DNA of 64,000 nt from positions 3,414,675 to 3,478,674 of the forward strand of contig JANAVB010003999.1 in NCBI GenBank assembly GCA_029216955.1. Direction: 5' to 3'. The DNA is from Iris pallida (lineage: Eukaryota; Streptophyta; Magnoliopsida; Asparagales; Iridaceae). Position numbers and translations under genes: made by a program. This document shows, piece after piece, positions 1 through 10,440 of this stretch (positions are counted from its first letter, which is position 1; each line of letters starts with the position of its first letter). The notes beneath the pieces are model-generated. The model did no database searches, was not told the DNA's origin, and worked only from the letters and a program-made list of their open reading frames with translations.

Positions 1-1134
1 CATAAATTACAGAAATTACGAAAATCGTACTAGTCATAAACAAAACACCGAAAAACGTGCCAGGTCGTATTGGGTCAAGACAGTCGTGTTGTGTGGAACA
101 AAATCTCAGAACTCCAATCCACAAAGAGAACCAAGGCCAAGGAAATAAAACCAAACCACCATGGACAAATAGGTTGCGCTGGGGTTCCTAGGGTCGGGTT
201 GCGCTAGGGTCTGATTGCGCTAGGGGATGAACTGCGCAGGGGGAATGAACTGCGCTGGGGAATGAACTGCGCTGAGGAATGAACTGCGCTGAGGTCAGGT
301 TGCGCTAGGGTCAAAGGCGCTGGGAACGGGTTGCGCTGGGAGTGAGCTGCACAGGGGATCAGATTGCGCTAGGGAGTGAGCACGGTTCGCCAAGGGGCAC
401 CGAGCGTGGGTCATCCCAGCGCTAAAGAGTGCTGGCCGAGGAAGGGTTGGCGCGGTTCAGCCCAGCGCTAAAGAGCGCTGGCTGAGTCTTCTTCTCCCAG
501 GCCGAGAGAGAAAACCCAAGAACACCAAAATCCCAAACTTCATAACTTGGCCAAATCAAAATGAAATTTAGATTTCAAAGTCCTATCATGTGTAAAATTG
601 AATTCTCTTCCACATGGAAGCCTCAAAACAAGCAAAAATCTAAGTTTAATAGATCAAAACTAAGAAAATCCAAAAATGGTTAAAACTTAGATCTAGAAAA
701 ATGGAGACTCCAAATCACAAAATGCCAAGTTCTAATGATTCACCATGGCCTAATCCAACTAATGGACAAATAAAATAGGGTTCCTATTTGGTGGCAAGGT
801 GCACTTGCCTATGGAGGTTAGGTGTTGTGTGGAGGAAGGAAGAAGAAGATGGAGAAAATTAATGGAAGAGTAATGAGGAGAGAGAAAGTTAGATGGGGTT
901 TTAATGAGGGATGGTGTGTTGTGTTGAGGGTGGAGGTTAACTACGGTAGTCCAATGCAACCAAACCAAACCCTTCTCCACAAAAAAATAAAACCATGCCG
1001 GGTCAAAAAATCTAATTTACGAGAAAACCGAAATCCCAAGTCGAGCCAAATTACAATTACAGGCCAAAATCCGGGAAAATAAATACAAGTCCGAAATACA
1101 TATAAGCCTAATTAAAATACGTATTCCGAAATAT
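1..1134 (-). repeat. Tekay-type LTR fragment (Tek0), minus strand
   Basis: Read on the minus strand, this stretch has the order seen in the other Tekay-like LTRs here. An AT-rich start with ATACGTATTT words (as at 1743 and 10055) is followed by a pyrimidine-rich leader, a small hairpin around 791-811, and a GC-rich short-motif array at 171-490. It runs off the left edge, so only part of the LTR is present. The LTR terminus that should lie near 1135 is missing, and broken integrase follows directly. No gene is supported; the short ORFs here are composition artefacts. Confidence 0.6.
171..490. repeat. GCGCTG-word minisatellite
   Basis: The words TGCGCTGGG, TGCGCTAGGG and GAACTGCGCTGAGG recur about every 18-25 bases, with a few longer units (AGCGCTAAAGAGCGCTGG). 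Copies are degenerate. The array sits inside an LTR, where the other Tekay LTRs of the window carry arrays of different words. Confidence 0.75.
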
Positions 1135-1140
1135 GGGCAA

Positions 1141-1722
1141 TCATTTCTGGGCCACTTCAACTGTCTGGGCAATCATTTCTGGGCCAAGCATCTGCCTTTC
1201 TCCAACATCATCCCAGGCTAATGGGGATCTGTACTTCCTACCATACAGTACCTCGAACGGAGCCATCTGAATACTGGCCTGGAAACTATTGTTGTACGAG
1301 AACTCCACCAGGTACAGGTGATCCTCCCATGAACCACCGAAGTCAAGGTACAAGATCTCAACATATCTTCAAGAGTCTGGTTTGTGCGTTCCGACTGGCC
1401 ATCTGTCTGCGGGTGATAAGCTGAGCTAAACTGAAGGTGAGTTTCCAAACTCTCTTGCAGGCTACGCCAAAAGTGTGATGTGAATCTTGAATCCCTGTCC
1501 GAGGTGATGCTAACGGACACACCGTGAAGCCTGACAATCTGCCTGAGGTACATCTCTGCTAGCTGAGCCGTCGACTGTCCAACTCTGAATGGAAGAAAGT
1601 GAGCCGCTTTCGTGAGCCTGTCAACTATAACCCAAATAGCATCTCGACCAGCTGGGGATCTAGGCAATCCAGTCACAAAATCCATGGTCACATGCTCCCA
1701 CTTCCATTCTGGAATCGGCAAG
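1141..1722 (-). pseudogene. Ty3/gypsy integrase fragment (Tek0 pol)
   Basis: The minus strand encodes the core and C-terminal part of a chromovirus integrase, which inserts element cDNA into the genome. Visible landmarks are IPEWKWEHVTMDFVTGLPRS at the start of the core, SDRDSRFTSHFW around the second catalytic Asp, and [12 protein letters not shown] around the catalytic Glu, followed by GGSWEDHLYLVEFSYNN. A frameshift near 1340-1350 separates the core from the C-terminal piece. The 5' side is cut at 1722 by insertion of Tek1. The 3' side joins LTR DNA directly near 1135, so the end of pol and the chromodomain are gone. Not functional. Confidence 0.9.
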
Positions 1723-4700
1723 TGTCACTTATCGTTCCCAGAATACGTATTTATTTAATAGTTATCATGTATTATTCTGTATTTAAATTTCTGTAAATTT
1801 ATGTTAGTTAATTAATCTGCTCTTTAAATTTTCATGTTAATTTATTTCCTGTAATTTTATTTCTGCACTTTATTTTTTGCTTTTATTCCTGCATTTATTT
1901 TCTGCTTTTACCTCTTTGCTTTGCTTGCGGGTTGGCCTTGGATCAACCCATTGGACCCGGCCCAATACTCCCACCTACCACCACCCCTTCATTTAAAGCC
2001 CAAAACCATTTCTCTCTCTTCATTACTTCTTTCCATTTCACTTCTTCTTCCTCATAACTCTCCCACCAACCTAGAAGAGATAGGCAAGTGCCAACTTGCT
2101 TCTTGATGGATCTCCATTTTTATTGTTCCATCATCTTCCTCATTTGATTCTAAGTCTCTTTAGTACTTAGCATTTTCAATTTCCATGGCTTATTTGTTGT
2201 ATATCTAAGTTTGATACATTTTCGGATTTCTTAGGTTTTGATCTAGTAAACTTTGTTATCTTCAAGTTTCGATGGTTCCATGTTGTAGAGAATTTCATTC
2301 TACCCAATTTTGACCTATAGAAGTCCATATTTGGGCTTGGGATGAAGGATTTATGGAGCTTGGAAGCAATAGCTTCCATGGTTTCCATGGTTCTGTTCTC
2401 AGAAATTCGGAGAAGAAGAACAGTCACAGCCGCATCAAATCTTCATTCCTCAGCACATGGAAATCTTTATTCCCACAGCCGCATCAAATCTTCATTCCCC
2501 AGCGCATGGAAATCTTTATTCCCACAGCGCATCAAATCATTTCCACAGCGCACGAGATTTATTTCCCACAGCCGCATTCCTCAGGCGCATGAGATTTATT
2601 TCCCACAGCCGCATTCCTCAGGCGCATGAGATTTATTTATTTCCCAATCATTCCTCAAGCGCATGAATTTATTTATTTTCCAATTATTTCCCACAGCCAA
2701 GGCGCATGAATTTATTTATTTTCCAATCACTTCTCACAGCCAAGGCGCATGAATTTATTTATTTCTCAATCCTTTCCCTCAGGCGCATGAGTTTATTTAT
2801 TTCCCACAGATTCTCTCAGGCGCATGAGTTTATTTATTTCCCATAGCTTCCCTGAGTTTATTTATTTCTCACAGCCACCTTCCTCAGGTGCATGAATTTA
2901 TTTATTTCCTAATTATTTCCCACAGTGCGTGAGATTGTTTATTTCCCAATCATTTCCCACAGCGCACGAGATTTATTTCCCACAGCCGCATTCCTCAGCG
3001 CATGAGATTTATTTATTTCCCAATCATTCCTCAGGCGCATGAATTTATTTATTTCCCAATTATTTCCCACAGTGCGTGAGATTGTTTATTTCCCAATCAT
3101 TTTCCACAGCGCAAGAGATTTATTTCCCACAGCCGCATTCCTCAGGCGCATGAGATTTATTTATTTCCCAATCATTCCTCAGGCGCATGAGATTATTTAT
3201 TTCCCAATCATTTTACACAGCCGCATGAATCTTTATTCCTCAGGCGCATGAGATTATTTATTTTCCAATTATTTTCCACAGCCGCATGAATCTTTATTCC
3301 TCAGGCGCATGAGATCATTTATTTTCCAATTATTATTTATCTCCCAATTTTTTTCCGAATTTGGCATTAGTTAACATTGATTGTTATCTTGATAATTATC
3401 GATCATGCGTTCCTAGATGGAACTAAGAGGCTGGCTAGTCGTCTTATTGAATTGAATGGAATAAGACACGTTCATATTAACTATGAACTATTGAAATCGA
3501 TTAGCCAAACCCAAATATTGACATATAGATACATGCAGGCTATAAATTTATTTATTTATTGTTACGAAAGCAGCATGTGTACTTTATGGCCAAGGCATGA
3601 TTATTCCGTGTTAGTTTTGATTGTTGCATTACGCTATGTAAGACCTACAACCTAACCGCACTGGTATCGTTGTAGAAATGCATATCGTACCCCGTACGAG
3701 AGTACTCATTTGAATGACCATGATCCACGGCATGGAATTTCACTTAACCTAGAAGCTACTAAGTTAAATAAAATAATGATTGCATGGAGAGTATAGATTT
3801 CCGAGTTCTTACATGGCAGCCCTCTTGGGACTATTAGTGCCCGACAGGCCGGCTGGTTCCCACAGATACTGCAAATCTGTCACACGGACAGGGAGCAGTA
3901 TCTGCTTATATTATTGTATATTGTATATTGATGACGGACGTCCCGCTGGGACTCGTCTAATTCATGATTGGCGCAATTGATTGATTGGATAGACTAGCCT
4001 TGCTTGCCCATAGTAAGAACTGAGAAATCCTTTATTGCATAATTTCAGGATAACTTGGGACTCACAGTAGCAAGCCGTAGTAGTTGCATGGCCGGTTAAA
4101 CTGATTTGTTTGTGTACTGTGCCTACTCTGTTAACTAACTAATAATCAGAATGTCAGGATATGACGGACCAACTTCTGTCCTTGTTTGGTTGGGAGGTTG
4201 GTTCGAAGTGTCGTGACATTATGTGAATCCTAGTAGCAAGCAGAGATCTATATATCTTATTCTCTTATTACTGGTTTTAACTCCTCATATCGTGCTTCCT
4301 TGCGGTACTTGCTATTAGAGGTCTAACCTCTCTGGTTTTGCATGGCCAGATTTAGAGCCGGTTCCCGAGGACTCAACTTACTTCTACCTCCAAGATGGTC
4401 AACACTAGAGGGATGATCGCAGGAGGACTCGAGTGGGTTTCTTACTTCCCCGCTCGTTTTGTTATTTACCTTATACTTTGCCGTTTGGCACCGACATGTT
4501 AGTCGGATCGTCTTGTACTTACTTTTACATAATTCTAACTAAAGTCAGACTGCAGCTGATAACAATTGTGTATATTTTTGCTACATCAGATCTGGCTATG
4601 TTTTGTAAAGCCAGATATCAAGAACATTTTGACAGAGCGTTTGGGACGCCTTACTGCTTTATCTTACATGTTCTTTATTACTGTTTCTTGTTCGAATGAT

Positions 4701-4865
4701 TGAGACAATAGATGTGAAGTGACCATAGTGAGACCTTTTATGTAGTATGCACCCCCTCGTCGGTTAGACAGCATTGATCGTATTATACGGTATTCCTCTA
4801 CCCGTAATACGTAGCTGGCTGAGTCATTCCCCCGCTCTCCAGTATTCTGGTTCTGGGGCGTGACA
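1723..4865 (+). repeat. Tek1 5' LTR (3.1 kb)
   Basis: It begins TGTCACTTATCG and ends GGGGCGTGACA, with inverted TGTCAC/GTGACA tips. A likely promoter and leader lie at 1985-2105: ATTTAAAG, a CT-rich run, then the hairpin AGGCAAGTGCCAACTTGC. A long minisatellite fills 2424-3345. The last part (3380-4860) is unique-looking AT-rich DNA with no supported gene; its final words (TACGTAGCTGGCT, CCCGCTCTCCAGTATT) recur at the end of LTR-C near 23819-23854. Confidence 0.88.
2424..3345. repeat. GCGCATGA / CACAGCC minisatellite in Tek1 LTR
   Basis: About 0.9 kb is made of degenerate units of roughly 35-50 bp built on CTCAGGCGCATGAG, ATTTATTTATTTCCCA and CACAGCCGCATTCC. Units are closest at 2424-2560 (CACAGCCGCATCAAATCTTC) and drift further on. 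The array creates several spurious overlapping ORFs. It is inside the LTR and is absent from the truncated 3' LTR because that copy stops before this point. Confidence 0.88.
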
Positions 4866-4873
4866 AGGTTTTA

Positions 4874-6300
4874 GTGGTGGCCCATGCAGGTCTGATTTCA
4901 GACTTGTGGGGTATTTTAATTTATAGGATGTCTCAATCACACATGTTTCCCCTTGATCTCCTGATTCGTATTCTCGATTCTAGCTTGACATTCCGGTATC
5001 CTTTGACTTCATTGACCTTCCCTGTCCGACCGTTTGATTATTCTCTTGTCCCTTTTCTTAGGGGCACCTCGTCCACATCTGTCAGGATTGGGCAACAACA
5101 ACAAGGGCAGCATGGGCAACCTGACCAGGTTGGTCAGCAACAAGAGCCAGTACAACCTCAAGAGGCTATTCAAGAAGAGGTGATAGTGGAACCAGCAGTT
5201 GGACCGCAGTATCCGGAGGTTCCAACACCACCAATAGTTCCACCTACCCCAGTGGAAGTGGACACACCAGCCCTTCTGGAGATCATGAGAGGGATGATGG
5301 CTACTCACGCAACATCAGATGTTGGCCCAGCAGCGCATGCACACTCAGTTGCAAGAGCAGAATGTGTTGCTCAACCAAGGATTGCAGACGGCTTTGGAAA
5401 GGAGTGAGAACAGATTCCGGAGCATCAGCCAGGTTTTGCAAGTACAACCCCCGCCGTTTCGAGGGCACGGAAGATGCCATTTCAGCAGATGCATGGCTTA
5501 AGGATATGGAGGCTATTCTGACAGCAGCTAAGGTGCCAGCAGAAGAACGTGTGGATCTAGTGAAGCTGTTACTTCAAGATCTCGCACGTGATTGATGGGA
5601 ATCAGAGGAGGTAGGCATCAGACGTCCTGTGGCTTGGGACGATTTTACAGCAAGATTCAAGACGAAGTACTATGGAGTTGTGGCGCAATTTGAGCTGCAA
5701 CAGAAGTTTATCAACCTCAGACAGGCTGGCAAGACTGTAGATGCTTATGCAGCAGAGTTCTGCAGATTGAGTAGGTTCGCCCCAGAGATGGTAGCAACAG
5801 AGAGCCAGAGGGCTATGAGGTTTCAGCAAGGGTTTCATCTTGAACTTTTGCAATTGATAGAGGGGCACAATTACCAAACTTTTGATGAAGTATTGACAGC
5901 AACTCGAAGGCATGAGATCACCATTCAGAGGCTTGCGGCAAGGACTGGGGGTCAGAAGAGATCCCACAGTCAGATTGAAGAAGGAGGGGGAGCAGCACCC
6001 CGAACAACAACACCATCCACTGGCATTCGTATCCACGTATGGCGATACGAGGACCAGTACCACCAAGCAGCAGCAACAGCATCAGAGGAAGAACCAGCAA
6101 CCCCCAGCAGCTGCACTTATTGCGGGAAGATAGGGCACACTAGAGATGTGTGTCGGACATTAAACGGGCTGTGTCTGATATGTGGAAATCCAGGTCATCG
6201 GGTTACCACATGTCCCATGAATTCGAGGTCAGGAGGACCAGTACAACAGTTTCCTGCTCTGCCAGCACCAGGGGCAGGACAGTATCGAGGACCAGCGGTA
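4874..6300 (+). pseudogene. Tek1 gag (decayed)
   Basis: Gag forms the virus-like particle of the retrotransposon. The N-terminal third is Gln/Pro-rich (QQQQGQHGQPDQVGQQQEPV). The retrotransposon gag domain is recognisable from about 5450 (FEGTEDAISADAWL) through AWDDFTARFKTKYYG (from 5633) to FQQGFHLEL near 5821-5847. Two zinc knuckles follow, CTYCGKIGHTRDVC and CLICGNPGHRVTTC. The reading frame changes at least twice before 5600, and there is an in-frame TGA near 5595, just before WESEE. There is no intact start-to-stop gag, so this copy cannot encode a full capsid protein. Confidence 0.85.
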
Positions 6301-6301
6301 A

Positions 6302-6664
6302 GTGAGGCCGTTGGCACAGCGCCCGTTCATGACGCAGGCTCAGATGTTTCGGCAGCAGGGACCGCCGATGCAACAACACCAGCATAGACCACCCCAGCAT
6401 CACCAAGGCAGGGGCCAGCGGCAGCACCAGGCTAGGCCGCAGCATGGGAACCAGCAAGGAGGTCGAGGGCAGGCATTCACTCTGTCCTTGGAAGAGGCAT
6501 TGGCATCGGGAGATGTTGTGGCAGGTAACATTCTCGTCGCCTCTTATCCCGCAGTAGCATTGTTTGATTCGGGAGCATCACACTCATTTATATCTGTACA
6601 ATTTGCAACACGGCTAGGAATGGAGTTCGAGGCATTGCCAGGGAGGTTGAATACTCACTGGTAA
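6302..6664 (+). pseudogene. Tek1 aspartic protease region (broken)
   Basis: A Gln/His-rich linker leads into a retroviral-type aspartic protease that would cleave the polyprotein. The active-site motif is LFDSGASHSFIS, preceded by LASGDVVAGNIL, which is the usual chromovirus context. The frame ends at a TAA at about 6662, soon after the active site. The rest of the protease (the flap and the GMDWL-like segment, visible near 6780-6800) is in another frame. Confidence 0.82.
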
Positions 6665-6903
6665 TGGGCTCGTAGGAGTTAGTAGAGTTATTCTAGCATG
6701 TAGCGTTGTAGTTTGCGGGCATTCCTTACCCGCCCGGTTGATAGAATTTTCTGTTAGAAATTTCGACGTTATCTTAGGCATGGACTGGCTGAAAGACAGT
6801 CATGCGACAATAGATTATCGTAGAGGGTGTATCTTTTGATATTCCAGGCACGAAGCGGTTCACCTTAGTCAGATCAGTAGCAACTCAACAAGAGCAGGGA
6901 GTA

Positions 6904-8346
6904 GTGACGGCAATGGAAGAAGTTCAAGTCCCGAAGGTAGTTGAAGAGTTTTTAGACGTATTTCCTGAAGAGCTTCCAGGTCTACCACCGGTTAGAGATA
7001 TTGAGTTCAGTATAGAATTGGCACCTGGAACTAAACCGATATCAGATCGGGTTTACAGAATGGCGGATTCAGAGCAGGCCAAGGTATATCGGCACATAGA
7101 GGAACTGAAGGAGAAGAAGTTCATCCAAGCTAGCGTGTCACCATGGGCAGCACCAGTGGTACTTGTAGGAAAGAAGGATGGGTCATCCAGATTATGCATC
7201 GATTACAGGAAGCTTAACGCGGCAACAGTGAAGAACAAGTACCCATTACCCAGGATCGATGACTTGTTTGATCAGTTGAGCAAAGCTAGAGTTTTCTCCA
7301 AGATAGATCTTCGTTCAGGGTATCATCAAGTGAGGGTTCGGAAGGAGGACATTCCCAAGACAGCATTCAGGTCGAAGTATGGGCATTATGAATTCTTAGT
7401 AATGCCGTTTGGTTTGACCAATGCTCCAGCAATCTTATGGATTTGATGAATCGCATCTTTATGCCGTACTTGGATCAATTTGTCGTTGTGTTTCTCGACG
7501 ACATTCTTGTATATTCAACTAGTGAAGAGGAGCATGAAGACCACCTCCGGAAGGTGTTACAGGTTTGAGAGAGAACCAGTTGTATGCCAAGCTCAGCAAA
7601 TGTGAGTTTTGGTCGGATCACATTTTATTTTGGGTCATATCATATCAGGAGCTGGAGTAGCAGTGGATCCCAAGAAGGTAGAAGCAGTAGAAAGTTGGCC
7701 AGTACCCAAGACCGTAGCAGATGTGCGGAGTTTCTTGGGATTGGCAGGATATTACAGAAGGTTTGTATCAGACTTTGCAAGGCTTTCAGCACCCATGACT
7801 CGCTTGACACGGAAGGACGTGCCATTCGTCTGGTCGGCAGAATGCCAGGCATCATTTGAGAATCTGAAGCAGAAGTTGATATCAGCGCCTATTCTTACAT
7901 TGCCAGTTGGACCCGGAGGTTTTACTGTTTATTGTGATGCGTCAGGTAAAGGACTTGGATGTGTCCTCATGCAGCATGGGAAGGTGATAGCGTATGCATC
8001 TAGGCAGCTTCGAGACCACGAGAAGAATTACCCGACTCATGACTTGGAGTTGGCAGCAGTAGTATTTGCTTTGAAGTTATGGAGGCATTACCTATATGGT
8101 GATCGAGTGGACATGTACACAGACCACAAAAGTCTGAAGTACATTTTTACTCAGAAGGAACTGAACATGAGGCAGAGAAGATGGTTGGAGTTGATTAAGG
8201 ATTACGACGTAGAGCTTCAGTATCATCCAGGCAAGGCTAATGTGGTAGCAGATGCTCTCAGCAGAGAGGCGGGCATTTATGTTAACAACACAGAGGCATA
8301 TCTTAGAAGACCTTCAAGAGATGGGCATCGAGGTTATACTTTCTAG
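6904..8346 (+). pseudogene. Tek1 reverse transcriptase and RNase H (frameshifted)
   Basis: The RT segment shows [50 protein letters not shown] and [13 protein letters not shown]. The catalytic box appears as [10 protein letters not shown] near 7488-7518. RNase H follows, with [16 protein letters not shown], the [18 protein letters not shown] helix and [11 protein letters not shown], ending in [10 protein letters not shown] single-base loss near 7435 shifts the frame just after NAPA, and a second frame change lies between 7560 and 7640. Together these would copy element RNA to DNA, but this copy is inactive. Confidence 0.9.
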
Positions 8347-9800
8347 TGATAGGAGTTCTGGCGAGTCTACAAGTTCAATCCGACTTGGTAGACAGAATCA
8401 AGGCAGCTCAGGCACAAGACCCAAGGATTCAGAAGCTTAGGACAGAGTGTGAGTCAGGATTCAGAAAGGAGATGCAAATTCATGAAGATGATACCCTTAG
8501 GTTTGGGACACGCCTATGTGTGCCTAGTGGAGATATCAGACAGGAGGTTATGGCAGAAGCTCACAGTTCTCAGTACTCTGTACACCCTGGAGGGACCAAG
8601 ATGTACCAAGATATCAAGCAACACTTCTGGTGGAACGGGATGAAGAGGGAGATAGCTAGATTCGTTTCCCGTTGCTTGGTATGTCAGCAAGTGAAGGCAG
8701 AGCAGCAGAGGCCAGCTGGATTATTGCAACCGCTTCCTATCCCGGAATGGAAGTGGGAGCATATTACAATGGACTTTGTGACCGATTTACCGAGATCCCC
8801 AAGTGGTAAGGATGCTATTTGGGTAATCGTAGATCGGCTTACGAAGGTGGCACATTTTCTTCCTTTTAGAGTAGGTCAATCTACGGAGAAGTTGGCAGAA
8901 TTATATGCATCAGATAGTCAGACAGCATGGGGTCCCAGTCAGTATTGTGTCAGACAGAGATACCCGTTTTACATCATATTTTTGGAAGAGCTTACATCAT
9001 AGCTTGGGTACCAAGTTAAGATTTAGCACGGCTTACCATCCACAGACGGATGGGCAATCAGAAAGAACAATTCAGACTTTAGAAGACATGTTGCGAGCTT
9101 GTACCCTAGATTTTGGAGGATCTTGGGAGAGCCACCTACACTTGGTCGAGTTCTCATATACAACAGTTATCAAGCCAGTATCCAGATGGCGCCATTTGAA
9201 GCACTATATGGTAAGAAGTGTAGGTCGCCACTAGCGTGGGACAATATTGGGGAGAGAAAGATGCTAGGCCCAGAATTGATTGTTCAGACGGTTGAAGTGG
9301 TTAAAGGAATTAGAGAGCGACTTCGAGTTGCGCAGGATCGACATCGTCATTGGGCAGACCAGCATCGTAGGCCGTTAGAGTTTTCTGTTGGGGACCACGT
9401 ATTCTTGCGGATCTCACCTACCCGTGGGGTCATTAGATTTGGCATTCGCGGGAAGTTGAGTCCTCGATACGTGGGCCCGTTTGTTATTCTTGATCGGGTA
9501 GGCGATGTTGCTTATCGTTTATCCCTTCTACCTTCGTTACGAGAGGTGCATGATGTGTTTCATGTATCTCAATTGCGAAGGTATGTATCAGACCCAAGCC
9601 ATGTCCTTGATTATTCTGAGCTGGTTGTTGGTACCAACCTGTCTTACGAGGAACAGCCTGTGTCTATTTTGGACCGAAGAGAGAAGGTACTCAAGAACCG
9701 AACAATTAACCTTGTCCGGTTGCTTGGGGTCATCACTCTTTGGGGGAGTCAACGTGGGAACGTGAGGATGATATCCGATCACGGTATCCGCACCTGTTTG
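8346..9800 (+). pseudogene. Tek1 integrase with chromodomain (frameshifted)
   Basis: The zinc-binding part reads SSQYSVHPGGTKMYQDIKQ then CLVCQQVK (HHCC type). The core shows ITMDFVTDLPRSPSGKDAIW, the second Asp in [12 protein letters not shown], and [11 protein letters not shown] around the Glu. After the GPF-like linker (SPRYVGPFVILDRVG) and VHDVFHVSQLRRY comes a chromodomain: PVSILDRREKVLKNRTI, then EDDIRSRYPHLFDSQ in the next frame. Frameshifts occur near 8900, 9165 and 9715. The chromodomain, which targets histone-marked chromatin, is what assigns the element to chromoviruses. Confidence 0.9.
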
Positions 9801-10024
9801 ACTCACAAGGTATATCTCTTTCTGTATACCTTGATTGTCTTAACCCCTCATGCTTGTCACGTTGTAAGTAGAATTGCTTGGTGTCGTAGAATGTTCAGCA
9901 TGGATATGTTTCTACTGTTAATATTGTAGAATGATTGCTTACTCTAATTGATCGTACTTAGATTAGTTTAGCTTCGATGTTTCTATCATGTTTGGATCTG
10001 AAATTCCGAGGACGGAATTTTTCT

Positions 10025-10038
10025 AAGGAGGGTAGAGA
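10025..10038 (+). other. Tek1 polypurine tract
   Basis: AAGGAGGGTAGAGA lies immediately before the 3' LTR start TGTCACTTTCC. This is the position and composition expected of the plus-strand primer for reverse transcription. Confidence 0.8.
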
Positions 10039-10440
10039 TGTCACTTTCCGTTCCCAGAATACGTATTTATTTAATAGTTACCATGTATTATTCTGTATTT
10101 AAATTTCTGTAAATTTATGTTAGTTAATTAATCTGCTCTTTAAATTTTCATGTTAATTTTTCCTGCAATTTTTTTCTGCACTTTATTTTCTGTTTTTATT
10201 CCTGCATTTATTTTCTGCTTTTACCTCTTTGCTTTGCTTGCGGGTTGGCCTTGGATGAACCCATTGGACCCGGCCCAATACTTCCACCTACCACCACCCC
10301 TTCATTTAAAGCCCAAAACTATTTCTCTCTCTTCATTACTTCTTTCCATTTCACTTCTTCTTCCTCATAACTCTCCCACCAACCTAGAAGAGATAGGCAA
10401 GTGCCAACTTGCTTCTTGATGGATCCCCATTTTTATTGTT
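10039..10440 (+). repeat. Tek1 3' LTR, first 402 bp only
   Basis: It matches 1723-2126 closely, with a handful of substitutions and small indels. It stops at TTTTTATTGTT, where a minus-orientation LTR starts with TGTCACGACCC. In the 5' LTR the same point continues with CCATCATCTTCC, so the break is an insertion site. The continuation is not found on the far side. Confidence 0.88.

Larger units (their letters stand above)
1723..10440 (+). mobile_element. Tek1: Tekay-type chromovirus, 3' LTR truncated
   Basis: This is a plus-strand Ty3/gypsy retrotransposon inserted into the integrase gene of Tek0. The 5' LTR (1723-4865) and the first 402 bp of the 3' LTR (10039-10440) share the start TGTCACTT and the same sequence up to where another LTR cuts in. 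The domain order gag, protease, reverse transcriptase, RNase H, integrase, chromodomain defines a chromovirus, and the 3.1-kb LTR fits the Tekay/Del lineage. All coding parts carry frameshifts or stops, and the primer-binding site looks deleted. It is a dead element. Neither the rest of its 3' LTR nor the matching target duplication is seen, so a later deletion is likely. Confidence 0.88.

Noticed and set aside
2342..3251. Several plus-strand ORFs with repeated HEIYFPQ-like words
   Set aside because: They are readings of the LTR minisatellite in different frames.
171..3345. CRISPR array
   Set aside because: Repeats are degenerate, without constant repeats and unique spacers, and the DNA is eukaryotic LTR sequence.
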